Of a stretch of DNA of 64,000 nucleotides, positions 7,928 through 15,128 are shown in pieces. Every line of letters begins with the position of its first letter. Position 1 is the stretch's first letter. The translations under genes and the position numbers were made by a program. This DNA is from Nocardioides sp. T2.26MG-1 (GTDB lineage Bacteria; Actinomycetota; Actinomycetes; Propionibacteriales; Nocardioidaceae): positions 62,001-126,000 of the forward strand of contig NZ_CATNLZ010000034.1 of assembly GCF_950101795.1 (NCBI RefSeq). The letters are read 5' to 3'. The notes below the pieces were generated by a model. It saw nothing but the letters and a program-made list of their open reading frames with translations. It was not told the DNA's origin and did not search any database.

Positions 7928-8697
7928 GCCACCAGCCCCCGGATCGCGGCGACCTTCTCGTCCTCGTCGACGCCGAGGTACAGCGCGGTGGTGTTCAGTG
8001 TGGCGTGTCGCATCAGCTCCTGCACGACCCGGAGGTTCGCACCGCCGCGGAGCAGCAGCGTCCCGTACCCGTGCCGGTTGCGGTGGCTCGACCCAGCGAT
8101 CCCCAGCTCGCGGAAGTGCGCAGTGACACGACGCGACACGGTGTTCGGCAGGATGTGCCCGGTCTCGGTTCGCTCGGAGGGGAACCAGTAGCCGTGGCGA
8201 GGGTAGTTCTGCGCGACAGCCCATAGGTCGGGGTGGGTCGGGAGCATCGCGCCCTGCCCACCCTTACCAATGACGTAGATGCCCGACTCAGTGATGTCGG
8301 CGCCAGCGAACTTCGCGATCTCGTGGGCGCGGAGGCCGGCGAGGAGGCCAAGCTGCAGGTGGGTGCGAAGGTCGCCGGTTGCGGAGCCGAGCGCGAGGTT
8401 GATCTCGTCGCGGGTCAACGGCCGCGGCCGAGGCTTCGGGGACCTCGGCCGCGTGATGGTGCGGGCGAGGTTGGTGGGGATCTCCCCGACTTCGACGGCC
8501 CAGTCGTAGAGAGACACGAGATGTCCGTAGTAGGTGCAGCGCGTCCAGCCGTCGTACTGAGAGAGCCATCGCTTGATCTGGTCTGCCGGCACGTCGAGGG
8601 TGCCCCACTCTCGGAGCCGGGAGCAGCGGAACTTCTCGCGCTGGTGGATCGTGCGCTCACGGGCCCCATTGACCTTCATCCATGTCGTGTAGTCCAT
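7924..8697 (-). CDS. Tyrosine recombinase (phage-integrase family), second of two
   Basis: 257 residues from the ATG at 8697 (MDYTTWMKVNG). A core-binding domain (about 1-85, with WTRCTYYGHLVSLYDWAV) precedes a catalytic domain with LLAGLRAHE (Arg), GKGG (Lys), HRNRHG (His/Arg box), MRHATLNTT (His) and ALYLGV (Tyr). The C-terminal order matches the family, and it is only distantly similar to the recombinase at 6292. Position at the junction with ordinary chromosomal genes makes it the likely prophage integrase, with the attachment site in 8698-8787. Its stop overlaps the lipoprotein start. Confidence 0.88.
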   Translation of the reverse strand: MDYTTWMKVNGARERTIHQREKFRCSRLREWGTLDVPADQIKRWLSQYDGWTRCTYYGHLVSLYDWAVEVGEIPTNLARTITRPRSPKPRPRPLTRDEINLALGSATGDLRTHLQLGLLAGLRAHEIAKFAGADITESGIYVIGKGGQGAMLPTHPDLWAVAQNYPRHGYWFPSERTETGHILPNTVSRRVTAHFRELGIAGSSHRNRHGYGTLLLRGGANLRVVQELMRHATLNTTALYLGVDEDEKVAAIRGLVA

Positions 8698-8787
8698 CCA
8701 CGTTCTTCTATCGGGACCCAGGGGGTCCGGTAAAGGGTCACGCGGCCAGCGTGAGCAAAGGCGGATACGGGTGAGTAACCTTCCGCC
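8698..8787. other. Probable prophage right boundary with two short inverted repeats
   Basis: This stretch separates the integrase from the first chromosomal gene. It contains GGACCC/GGGTCC (8714-8719, 8723-8728) and TCACGC/GCGTGA (8738-8743, 8749-8754), arranged like recombinase-binding arms around a short core. No tRNA gene is present. The matching left attachment site lies outside the window, so the boundary cannot be proved here. Confidence 0.35.
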
Positions 8788-10503
8788 ATGTCCACCGAAG
8801 TGAACGGCCCCGACACGAACGACGCGGAAGTGAACGACGCGGAGCTGAGCGGTCACGCCGGCGAGCTCGCCGTCGCCGTCGCGCAGGCCCACGGGGTCGA
8901 GACGATGTTCACCCTCTCGGGAGCGCACGTGTTTCCGCTGTACGACGGCGCCGTCAAGGCGGCGACGCCGCTGCGGCTGCTCGACGTGCGCCACGAGCAG
9001 ACCGCCGCGTTCGCCGCCGAGGCGACCGGCAAGCTCACCCGGGTGCCGGGCCTCGCCGTCCTGACCGCCGGCCCGGGCGTCACGAACGGGCTCAGCGCGG
9101 TGGCCCAGGCCCAGTTCGCCGGCTCGCCGATGGTCGTGGTGGGCGGCCGGGCACCGCAGGGCCGCTGGGGCACCGGTGCGCTCCAGGAGCTCGACCAGCC
9201 GCCGATCTTCGCGCCGGTCTCCAAGCTGGCGCGGACGATCCCGACGGCCGGAGCGGTGCTCGAGGGCATGCACGAGGCGTTCGTGACCGCGCGGTCCCCG
9301 CACCGCGGCCCGGTGTTCGTCGACGTGCCGATGGACGAGCTCTTCAACAACGCCTCGGGCGCACTGCCGCAGGTCGGCCGGGCGCGCGGCGCCGACCCCG
9401 ACCCCGATGCGCTCACCGAGGTCGCCGAGCTGCTCGCGGCCGCCCGGCACCCGGTGCTGATCCTGGGCACCGACGTGTGGGCCGACCACGCCGAGGAGGC
9501 CGCGCTCCGCTTCGTCGAGGCGGTCGGCGTGCCCACGATCACCAACGGCATGGGCCGCGGCGTGGTGCCGGGCGGGCACCCGCTGCTGGTCACCAAGGCC
9601 CGCAGCCAGGCCCTCGGCGGCAGCGACCTCGTGGTCGTCGTCGGCACCCCGCTCGACTTCCGGCTCGGCTACGGCGTGTTCGGCGGCGCCGTGTCGGATT
9701 CTGGGGCGAGCGCTCCGGCGGCCCAGGTCGTGCACGTCGCCGACTCCCCCGGCCAGCTCTCGGGCCACGCCGACCTCGCCGCGTCGATCTCCGGTGACCT
9801 CACCGCGGTCTTCGACGGGCTGCAGGCCGGCATGGAGCAGGTCGTGCGCCGCCCGGACTGGTCGGCGTGGGTCGCGGACCTCCAGGCGGGCGTCCGGTCC
9901 GCGGTCGAGCGCGACGCGGCGCTGCTGGGCGCCGAGGCCGACCCGATCCACCCGGCCCGGATCTACGGCGAGCTGGTGCCGCGGCTGGCCGAGGACGCGG
10001 TCGTGATCGGCGACGGTGGCGACTTCGTCAGCTTCGCCGGCAAGTTCGTCGAGCCGAAGCGCCCCGGTGGCTGGCTCGACCCCGGCCCCTATGGCTGCCT
10101 CGGCGCCGGGCTGGGCGCCGCCATCGCGGCCCGGCTGGCCCGGCCGTCCGCCCAGGTGGTGCTGCTCCTCGGCGACGGCGCCGCGGGCTTCTCGCTGATG
10201 GACGTCGACACCCTGGTGCGCCACCACCTGCCGGTGGTCATGGTGATGGGCAACAACTCCGCCTGGGGCCTGGAGAAGGGCCCGATGCAGATGCTCTACG
10301 GCTACGACGTGATCGCGGACCTCGCGCCCCGCACGGCGTACGACGAGGTGGTCCGCGCCCTGGGCGGCGCCGGCGAGACCGTGACCGACCCCCGCCAGGT
10401 CGGGCCGGCGCTCGACCGGGCCTTCGCCTCGGGCGTGCCCTACCTGGTCAACGTCATCACCGACGTCACCGCGACCTACCCCCGGAACAGCTTCGGTGTC
10501 TGA
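8788..10503 (+). CDS. Thiamine-diphosphate enzyme, acetolactate-synthase-like
   Basis: 571 residues with the three-domain layout of the acetolactate synthase/POX family. The N-terminal pyrimidine-binding domain carries the cofactor-activating Glu in RHEQTAAFAAEA, there is a central Rossmann-like domain, and the C-terminal diphosphate-binding domain has GDGAAGFSLMD...GNNSAWG (GDG-NN motif). The family makes acetolactate, decarboxylates 2-oxoacids or cleaves acyl-CoAs. This member resembles the IlvB/IlvG-like paralogues of actinobacteria rather than the main biosynthetic enzyme, and no small subunit gene is nearby. The first 20 residues are an odd NDAE repeat. TAACCT at 8776-8781, six bases before the ATG, suggests a leaderless transcript. 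Confidence 0.8.
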   Translation: MSTEVNGPDTNDAEVNDAELSGHAGELAVAVAQAHGVETMFTLSGAHVFPLYDGAVKAATPLRLLDVRHEQTAAFAAEATGKLTRVPGLAVLTAGPGVTNGLSAVAQAQFAGSPMVVVGGRAPQGRWGTGALQELDQPPIFAPVSKLARTIPTAGAVLEGMHEAFVTARSPHRGPVFVDVPMDELFNNASGALPQVGRARGADPDPDALTEVAELLAAARHPVLILGTDVWADHAEEAALRFVEAVGVPTITNGMGRGVVPGGHPLLVTKARSQALGGSDLVVVVGTPLDFRLGYGVFGGAVSDSGASAPAAQVVHVADSPGQLSGHADLAASISGDLTAVFDGLQAGMEQVVRRPDWSAWVADLQAGVRSAVERDAALLGAEADPIHPARIYGELVPRLAEDAVVIGDGGDFVSFAGKFVEPKRPGGWLDPGPYGCLGAGLGAAIAARLARPSAQVVLLLGDGAAGFSLMDVDTLVRHHLPVVMVMGNNSAWGLEKGPMQMLYGYDVIADLAPRTAYDEVVRALGGAGETVTDPRQVGPALDRAFASGVPYLVNVITDVTATYPRNSFGV

Positions 10504-10990
10504 GCCGCGCCTCGTCGTGCGCCGGGCGACCGCCGCCGACCACGAGGCGGTCGGGGCGGTCACCGTCGCGGCGTACGCGGAGTTCGTGAACGGTCCCGAC
10601 GACCACTACGTCGCGCTGCTGCGCGACGCGGCCCGGCGCGACCGGGAGGCCGAGCTCTGGGTGGCCGAGCGGGCCGGCGAGGTCCTCGGGACGGTCACGC
10701 TCGCGCTCGAGGGGTCTCCGTGGCGCGAGATCGGCGAGCCCGGCGAGGGCGAGTTCCGGATGCTCGCGGTCGCGCCCGGGGCGCGGCGGCAGGGCGTCGG
10801 CGAGGCGCTCAGCCAGCTGGTCCTCGACCGGTTCCGCGACCTGGGCGCGCACGCGATCGTGCTCTCCAGCCTGGCGGAGATGACGGCCGCCCACCGCATC
10901 TACGAGCGGCTGGGCTTCCGGCGGATCCCCGAGCGGGACTGGTCGCCGGTGCTCGGTGTCGACCTGGTCGCGTTCCGGCTCGAGCTCTGA
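10496..10990 (+). CDS. GNAT-family N-acetyltransferase
   Basis: 164 residues. The acetyl-CoA-binding motif A is seen as FRMLAVAPGARRQGVGEALS (about 83-102), followed by ELMTAAHRIYERLGF-type motif B (EMTAAHRIYERLGF). The enzyme moves an acetyl group to an unknown amine. The GTG at 10496 overlaps the end of the TPP enzyme gene by eight bases, and its stop overlaps the next start by one base. The three genes form an operon, though no shared pathway is obvious. Confidence 0.85.
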   Translation: MSEPRLVVRRATAADHEAVGAVTVAAYAEFVNGPDDHYVALLRDAARRDREAELWVAERAGEVLGTVTLALEGSPWREIGEPGEGEFRMLAVAPGARRQGVGEALSQLVLDRFRDLGAHAIVLSSLAEMTAAHRIYERLGFRRIPERDWSPVLGVDLVAFRLEL

Positions 10991-11370
10991 TGGACGCGAC
11001 CCTGCGGTTCACGGTGACCGACGACGACACCGCCCTGGCCGTCGGCTCCGGCAGCCTGCCGGTGCTCGGCACCCCGCGGCTGCTGGCCTGGCTCGAGGCG
11101 GCCACCTGCGCCGCGATCGACCCGGCGCTCCCCGAGGGGTCGACGAGCGTCGGCACCCGCGTCGAGCTCGAGCACGTCGGCGCCAGCGCGGTCGGGCAGC
11201 AGGTCGAGGTGACCGCGTCGGCGTCGTACGTCGACGGGCGGCTGCACCGCTTCACGGTCGCCGCCCGCAACGTCGCTCCCGGGGGCGGCGGCGGGTCCGG
11301 CAAGGTCGTCGCCACCGGGGAGATCACCCGGGTGGTCGTCGACGCCGAGCGGTTCCTGTCCCGCCTCTGA
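10990..11370 (+). CDS. Thioesterase-superfamily (hotdog fold) protein
   Basis: 126 residues beginning MDATLRFTVTDDDTALAVGS. The pattern of a long central helix (RLLAWLEAATCAAI) followed by a T-VGTRVELEH-GAS strand and V-V-A-Y-DGR-H-F matches the small hotdog thioesterases related to fluoroacetyl-CoA thioesterase (FlK). Thr/Glu/His candidates occur in the STSVGTRVELEHVG stretch. It would hydrolyse an acyl-CoA in the cytoplasm. The ATG at 10990 overlaps the GNAT stop (TGATG). Confidence 0.75.
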   Translation: MDATLRFTVTDDDTALAVGSGSLPVLGTPRLLAWLEAATCAAIDPALPEGSTSVGTRVELEHVGASAVGQQVEVTASASYVDGRLHRFTVAARNVAPGGGGGSGKVVATGEITRVVVDAERFLSRL

Positions 11371-11387
11371 GCCGTCCGGGGCTGGTT

Positions 11388-11462
11388 GTCTGCCGTCGAG
11401 GCACCAGAAATGGCTGCCGGCCGCGCCGCGGAGCAGCCATTCCAGGTGTTTCGACGGGAGAC
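11388..11462 (+). repeat. Long imperfect inverted repeat / RNA hairpin upstream of the bL37 gene
   Basis: Arms of 30 bases at 11388-11417 and 11433-11462 match at 25 of 30 positions, with a 15-base GC-rich loop. Two of the five differences become G-U wobble pairs in a rightward transcript, but A-C mismatches in the leftward one, so the structure fits a plus-strand RNA. It may terminate the thioesterase operon, control the downstream small ribosomal protein gene, or be a miniature mobile element. Confidence 0.6.
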
Positions 11463-11556
11463 GGCCGAACCCCCTGATTTCCGCTCCGCCCCGGAGTTTG
11501 AGAGACTGCCCGTTGGCCCTGACGGGCCAGACACGTCCCGATCAGGAGGAAACCCC

Positions 11557-11631
11557 ATGGGCAAGACCGGCCGCAAGCGCCGCGCTCGCAAGAAGAAAGC
11601 TGCCAACCACGGCAAGCGTCCCAACGCCTGA
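11557..11631 (+). CDS. Small basic ribosomal protein, bL37-like (24 aa)
   Basis: MGKTGRKRRARKKKAANHGK then RPNA, 24 residues, very basic, ending in the conserved NHGKRPN motif. This matches the tiny actinobacterial large-subunit protein named bL37 in mycobacterial ribosome structures. A strong AGGAGGA site at 11544-11550 precedes the ATG, and a clean terminator follows, so it is a monocistronic, highly expressed unit. Position next to sigR/rsrA is consistent with actinobacterial gene order as I recall it. Confidence 0.8.
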   Translation: MGKTGRKRRARKKKAANHGKRPNA

Positions 11632-11645
11632 GCGCCACAAGCAAC

Positions 11646-11675
11646 GAACCCCCGGACCTGACGGCCCGGGGGTTC
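11646..11675 (+). terminator. Intrinsic terminator of the bL37 gene
   Basis: GAACCCCCGG (11646-11655) pairs perfectly with CCGGGGGTTC (11666-11675) around a 10-base loop, followed by TCT. It lies 15 bases after the bL37 stop and just before the 3' end of the convergent rsrA gene, so it may serve both strands. Confidence 0.8.
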
Positions 11676-11696
11676 TCTGCTGTGTGGAGCGTCTCG

Positions 11697-11972
11697 TCAG
11701 GTCTCGCGGATCTGCACCTGGACCTCGCGAAGCCGCAGCATCACCCGCTGGCGCAGGTCTGCGGGCGCGGGCTCCGAGCAGGACCGGGCGACGACGGCCT
11801 TGACCGTGCGCTCGAGGTCGTACTTCTGCAGGCAGGGGTTGCAGCTGTCGAGGTGGAGGCGGACCGCGGAGCAGTCGCTCTCGTCGAGCTCGTTGTCGAG
11901 GAAGTACACGATCCGCTCGAGGAAGTCCGCGCAGTCCCCCGGAGAGGGGTCGGCCCCGTGCTCGTGGCTCAT
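11697..11972 (-). CDS. rsrA: Zinc-binding anti-sigma factor RsrA
   Basis: 91 residues. The HLDSCNPC stretch (H-x3-C-x2-C) plus an upstream Cys (GDCADF) and the conserved YFLDNELDE helix identify the ZAS family and the RsrA group. RsrA binds SigR in reducing conditions and releases it when its zinc-site cysteines form a disulfide. The ATG at 11972 shares one base with the sigR stop (TGATG), giving coupled synthesis of partner proteins. Length is close to that of Streptomyces RsrA. Confidence 0.9.
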   Translation of the reverse strand: MSHEHGADPSPGDCADFLERIVYFLDNELDESDCSAVRLHLDSCNPCLQKYDLERTVKAVVARSCSEPAPADLRQRVMLRLREVQVQIRET

Positions 11973-12646
11973 CACGCACCACCCTCGGGGGTGCCGCGGC
12001 CGACGGTGAGCAGGTCGTTGTCGCGGACGTAGTCCGACAGCATGTCGCGCAGCTGGCGCCGGCCCCGGTGCAGGCGGGACATCACGGTGCCGATCGGGGT
12101 GTCCATGATCTCGGCGATCTCCTTGTAGGCGAATCCCTCGACGTCGGCGAGGTAGACCGCGAGCCGGAACTCCTCGGGGAGCCGCTGGAGGGCGTCCTTG
12201 ACCTGGGAGTCGGGCAGGTGCTCCAGCGCCTCCATCTCGGCCGAGCGCAGGCCGGTCGAGGTGTGCGACTCGGCGCGGTGCAGCTGCCAGTCCTCGACGT
12301 CCTCGGACATCGACTGCTGCGGCTGGCGCTGCTTCTTGCGGTAGGTGTTGATGAAGGTGTTGGTCAGGATCCGGTAGAGCCAGGCCTTGAGGTTGGTGCC
12401 GGGCCGGAACTGGTGGAAGGAGGAGTAGGCCTTGGCGAACGTCTCCTGGACCAGGTCCTCGGCGTCGGCGGGGTTGCGCGTCATCCGCATCGCGGCGGAG
12501 TAGAGCTGGTCGAGGAACGGCAGCGCATCGCGCTCGAAGCGCGCGGACCGGTCCGTCTCGGTCTCGGTGTCGACGTCGATCTCGGCGAGCTCGCCGAGGC
12601 CGGTGGGGTCGAGGACGCCCTCAGGCGTCGGTGTGGGGTCAGTCAT
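11972..12646 (-). CDS. sigR: RNA polymerase sigma factor SigR (oxidative/thiol stress)
   Basis: 224 residues from ATG 12646. Region 2 (FLDQLYSAAMRMTRNPADAE, LVQETFAKAY, LKAWLYRILTNTFINTYRK) and region 4 (LPEEFRLAVYLADVEGFAYKEIAEI, GTVMSRLHRGRRQLR) are clear ECF domains of the SigR/SigH type. SigR turns on thioredoxin, mycothiol and proteostasis genes. An in-frame ATG at 12694 would add 16 residues and lies eight bases after a perfect SigR-type promoter. A separate TAGTCT element sits just before the short start. The gene may therefore make two forms. Confidence 0.92.
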   Translation of the reverse strand: MTDPTPTPEGVLDPTGLGELAEIDVDTETETDRSARFERDALPFLDQLYSAAMRMTRNPADAEDLVQETFAKAYSSFHQFRPGTNLKAWLYRILTNTFINTYRKKQRQPQQSMSEDVEDWQLHRAESHTSTGLRSAEMEALEHLPDSQVKDALQRLPEEFRLAVYLADVEGFAYKEIAEIMDTPIGTVMSRLHRGRRQLRDMLSDYVRDNDLLTVGRGTPEGGA

Positions 12647-12654
12647 CGCATCCC

Positions 12655-12660
12655 AGACTA
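12655..12660 (-). promoter_or_regulatory. Putative housekeeping -10 (sigRp1) for the short SigR form
   Basis: TAGTCT on the minus strand, eight bases upstream of the ATG at 12646. This spacing matches the TANNNT -10 elements of leaderless actinobacterial transcripts seen repeatedly in this window. Confidence 0.5.
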
Positions 12661-12702
12661 GCCCCGTGACGGGTGGATCGAGCACGGCCAGCATGGTGGG
12701 TG

Positions 12703-12729
12703 AACGCCTCAGGCCCGGCCGCCATTCCC
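12703..12729 (-). promoter_or_regulatory. SigR-dependent promoter (sigRp2)
   Basis: On the minus strand GGGAAT is followed by exactly 18 bases and then GTT, the SigR consensus (GGAAT-N18/19-GTT). It overlaps the 3' end of the upstream hydrolase gene. Eight bases after the GTT is an in-frame ATG (12694), so transcripts would be leaderless or nearly so and encode an N-terminally longer SigR. This gives positive autoregulation. Confidence 0.75.
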
Positions 12730-13383
12730 ACGGTCGTTCCCGCGCCCGCCGCCGGTGATCTCCCGGACGATCCACTCCAGTGCGCCCTCGACCACGATCT
12801 CCAGTGCGTCGGCCTGGGAGACAGCCCCGCGTGCGGGCACCTTGAGGCCGTGGTCGGCGCCGGGCACCACGCACAGGTCGAGGCCGTCGGGGAACTCCTC
12901 GGGCCGGCCCATCGTGTCGCGCTCGCCCTGGATCACCAGGGTCGGTACGCCGGCGCGCTCGAGCTCCTCGAGCCGCGACTTCTCCGGGCGGCCGGGCGGG
13001 TGCAGCGGGAACGACAGCGCCAGGCACCCGCTCGCCCCCAGCCGGCGGGCGCAGCGCGCGGCCGAGCGGGCTCCGGCGGACCGGCCGCCGACGACCAGCG
13101 GGGTGCGGGTGCGCAGCTTGTTGGCGGCGGCGACCAGCGCGTCGTCGAGCGTGGGCGGCGCGGTCGCGACCCGGCGGCCGGCCACCTTCCACGGCTGCTC
13201 GAGCCGCACGACCGTGACCCCGTTGCGGGGCAGGTGGTGGGCGAGCGCCTCGAGGTCGGCGGTGTCGACGCCGTTGCCGGCCCCGTGGCTGAGCAGCACG
13301 GTCGCGACCGGGCGCCGCGCCTGGTCGACGACCAGGCGGGCCTCGCCGTGCGGGGTGTCGATGCGCCGCTCGATGCTGGTCAT
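12709..13383 (-). CDS. Alpha/beta hydrolase (dienelactone-hydrolase/KANL3-Tex30-like)
   Basis: 224 residues. An early VLLSHGAGNGVDT oxyanion-hole strand, a nucleophile elbow GGRSAGA, the acid in VIQGERDT and the base in VPGADHGLK give a Ser-Asp-His triad in the right order. The group includes bacterial proteins annotated only as alpha/beta hydrolases; the substrate is unknown. ATG 13383 overlaps the stop of the SRAP gene (ATGA), so the two form an operon. The tail is a low-complexity Gly/Arg/Asn run. Its 3' end carries the SigR promoter. Confidence 0.8.
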   Translation of the reverse strand: MTSIERRIDTPHGEARLVVDQARRPVATVLLSHGAGNGVDTADLEALAHHLPRNGVTVVRLEQPWKVAGRRVATAPPTLDDALVAAANKLRTRTPLVVGGRSAGARSAARCARRLGASGCLALSFPLHPPGRPEKSRLEELERAGVPTLVIQGERDTMGRPEEFPDGLDLCVVPGADHGLKVPARGAVSQADALEIVVEGALEWIVREITGGGRGNDRGNGGRA

Positions 13384-14195
13384 CCGCCGGCTCCTTCGGG
13401 CTCGTCGAGCGGCAGCGGCTCGAGGAGCTCCGCGCCGTTGTTGCGCACGTTGTTGACCAGCGTGGAGACGGGGTAGGCCTCGAGCGTCCCCGGGGCGGCC
13501 GGCACCAGGAGGTCGAGCAGGTGGTCCTGCGGCGCGGTCGGGTCCAGCCACGCGGACCAGCGCTCCCGCTCGACCATCAGCGGCATCCGGTCGTGGATGT
13601 GGCCGACGGCGTCCTCGGCCTCGGTGGTGATCACCGTGCAGGTCCAGCGGAACCGGTCGGGGTCCTCGTCGGTCTTGGTCGGGTCGCGCCAGATCTCGTA
13701 CAGGCCGGCCATCGCGAGCACGCCGTGGTCGCGGGGCCGGATGAAGAACGGCTGCTTGCGCGGCTTGCCGCTCGAGGTCAGCTCCTGGGTCGGGTACCAC
13801 TCGAAGTAGCCGTCCGCCGGCAGCAGGCACCGGCGCTTCGCGAAGGCCCGCTTGTACGCCGGCTTCTCGGCCACGGTCTCCATGCGGGCGTTGATCATCC
13901 GGTTGCCGATCGAGGGGTCCTTCGCCCAGGACGGCACCAGGCCCCAGGTGAGCACCCGCAGCTGGCGCTCGGGCGGCTCACCTCGAGACGGGCGCGAGGC
14001 GCCCTCCTCAGCACGAGCCGAGCTCTCCTTGGACTGTGTCGAACTCTTGGGGGTGCGCTCGACGACCGCGTAGACCTCCTTGGTGGGGGCCACGTTGTAG
14101 TCGGGCTCGAGCGGCGCCGGGATGCGGACGTCCGCGATGTCGAACTCCTCGACCAGGTCCTCGGGACGCCGGCTGGAGGCGTAGCGGCCACACAT
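13380..14195 (-). CDS. SOS-response-associated peptidase (SRAP/YedK/HMCES family)
   Basis: 271 residues. The invariant MCGRY start provides the Cys2 that forms a thiazolidine link to abasic sites in single-stranded DNA. Further family marks are YNVAPT, NARMETVAEKPAYKRAF, GYFEWY (active-site Glu) and HDRMPLM (active-site His). The protein shields abasic sites during replication. An extra stretch of about 25 residues (about 51-75) compared with E. coli YedK is rich in Ser, Glu and Arg and is encoded by a copy of an intergenic repeat. TAGGGT six bases before the ATG suggests a leaderless transcript. Confidence 0.9.
   Translation of the reverse strand: MCGRYASSRRPEDLVEEFDIADVRIPAPLEPDYNVAPTKEVYAVVERTPKSSTQSKESSARAEEGASRPSRGEPPERQLRVLTWGLVPSWAKDPSIGNRMINARMETVAEKPAYKRAFAKRRCLLPADGYFEWYPTQELTSSGKPRKQPFFIRPRDHGVLAMAGLYEIWRDPTKTDEDPDRFRWTCTVITTEAEDAVGHIHDRMPLMVERERWSAWLDPTAPQDHLLDLLVPAAPGTLEAYPVSTLVNNVRNNGAELLEPLPLDEPEGAGG
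13984..14010. repeat. Intergenic hairpin repeat inserted in frame in the SRAP gene
   Basis: CGAGACGG-N11-CCTCCTCA, the same two boxes at the same spacing as the repeat at 31512-31538 (opposite orientation). The 11-base middle differs but is self-complementary in both copies (GCGCgagGCGC here, TTGCgcaGCAA there). Reading frame is kept through the element. Confidence 0.6.
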
Positions 14196-14241
14196 ACGGC
14201 GACCCTATCCGGGCGTGACAGGGTGGCGCTCGCAGGCGGCG

Positions 14242-14991
14242 CTAGACGCGGGTCAGCTCGTCGAGCAGCCGCCCGGCGGCCTCGTCGGAGTCGGGCAGGC
14301 CCTCGATCCAGACCCGGGTGTGCGGCACCGCTCCCCCGTCGAGCATCCGGCGCAGCAGGCCGACCCGGCGCCCGATCCGCTCGTCCCGGCCGGCGAGCAC
14401 CACGACCCGGCCGGGCGCGACGTGGCCGATGGTCTCGGGCCCGGCGAACACGGTGCGGGCGGTGTCGCCCAGTTGTGCGGTGCGCATCGCGCGGGTGAGC
14501 ACGTCGTCACGTCCCGAGGCGGCGTCGGGCCACGGCGGGGCGGCGACGACCACGAGAGCGTGCGACTCCGAGACGGGCGCCCCGGCCCGGTGCTCGCCGC
14601 GGTAGGCGTCCGACACCCGGCTGCGCAGGTGCGCGAGGCTCGAGAGCCCGGTCAGCGGGTCGTCGCACGAGAGTCCGTGCAGGTAGCCGAGGACGGCCTC
14701 GCTCCACGCGACCGTGAGCGCGCGGGTGGCGGCGAACTCCGGATCGGTGCCCAGCACCAGCCCGGCCGTGGCGGCGAGACCGTCGAGCGCCTCGTCGAGC
14801 GAGAGCCCGTCGCGGGCGAGCAGGGCGCCGGCCACCTCGCACGCGGCGATGGTGCCCGACCCCGAAGCAAGGGCCTCCCCGACTGCCTCGAACCGCGGCG
14901 GCAGGGCCGCGCGCAGCTGCGAGGACAGCTCCCCCCTTGCTCCGGGGTCGGCCGTGGTGGCACGCCGCCTGCGCGTCGTGAACCGGCCCAC
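14242..14991 (-). CDS. Degenerate GGDEF-like protein
   Basis: 249 residues. The GTG at 14991 was chosen because GGGGGAGC lies just upstream. A helical N-terminal half precedes DDPLTGLSSLAHLRSRVSDA (about 142-161), which matches the opening of diguanylate cyclase domains (DPLTGLxNR). However, no GGDEF active-site loop follows, and the downstream sequence diverges to a Rossmann-like VVVLAGRDERIGRRVGLLRR. It is unlikely to make cyclic di-GMP and may bind a nucleotide or act as a scaffold. It is divergent from the fused sigma factor gene, with a 137-base region between them. Confidence 0.55.
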   Translation of the reverse strand: MGRFTTRRRRATTADPGARGELSSQLRAALPPRFEAVGEALASGSGTIAACEVAGALLARDGLSLDEALDGLAATAGLVLGTDPEFAATRALTVAWSEAVLGYLHGLSCDDPLTGLSSLAHLRSRVSDAYRGEHRAGAPVSESHALVVVAAPPWPDAASGRDDVLTRAMRTAQLGDTARTVFAGPETIGHVAPGRVVVLAGRDERIGRRVGLLRRMLDGGAVPHTRVWIEGLPDSDEAAGRLLDELTRV

Positions 14992-15128
14992 GGTTGCTCC
15001 CCCTCGGTTGGTCTGCCCCGAGGAAACGGACCGGCACGGGGTCCATGACGCGGTTGACGCGAACTTCGTCACTTTTTTTCTGGGCCCCGGTGCCGTGATC
15101 TTTTCCCCGGTGGCGCGTTGGGTGGGAT

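Noticed and set aside
8698..10563. Upstream extension of the second recombinase to 879 codons
   Set aside because: Runs antisense to the TPP enzyme gene; the integrase domain starts at 8697.
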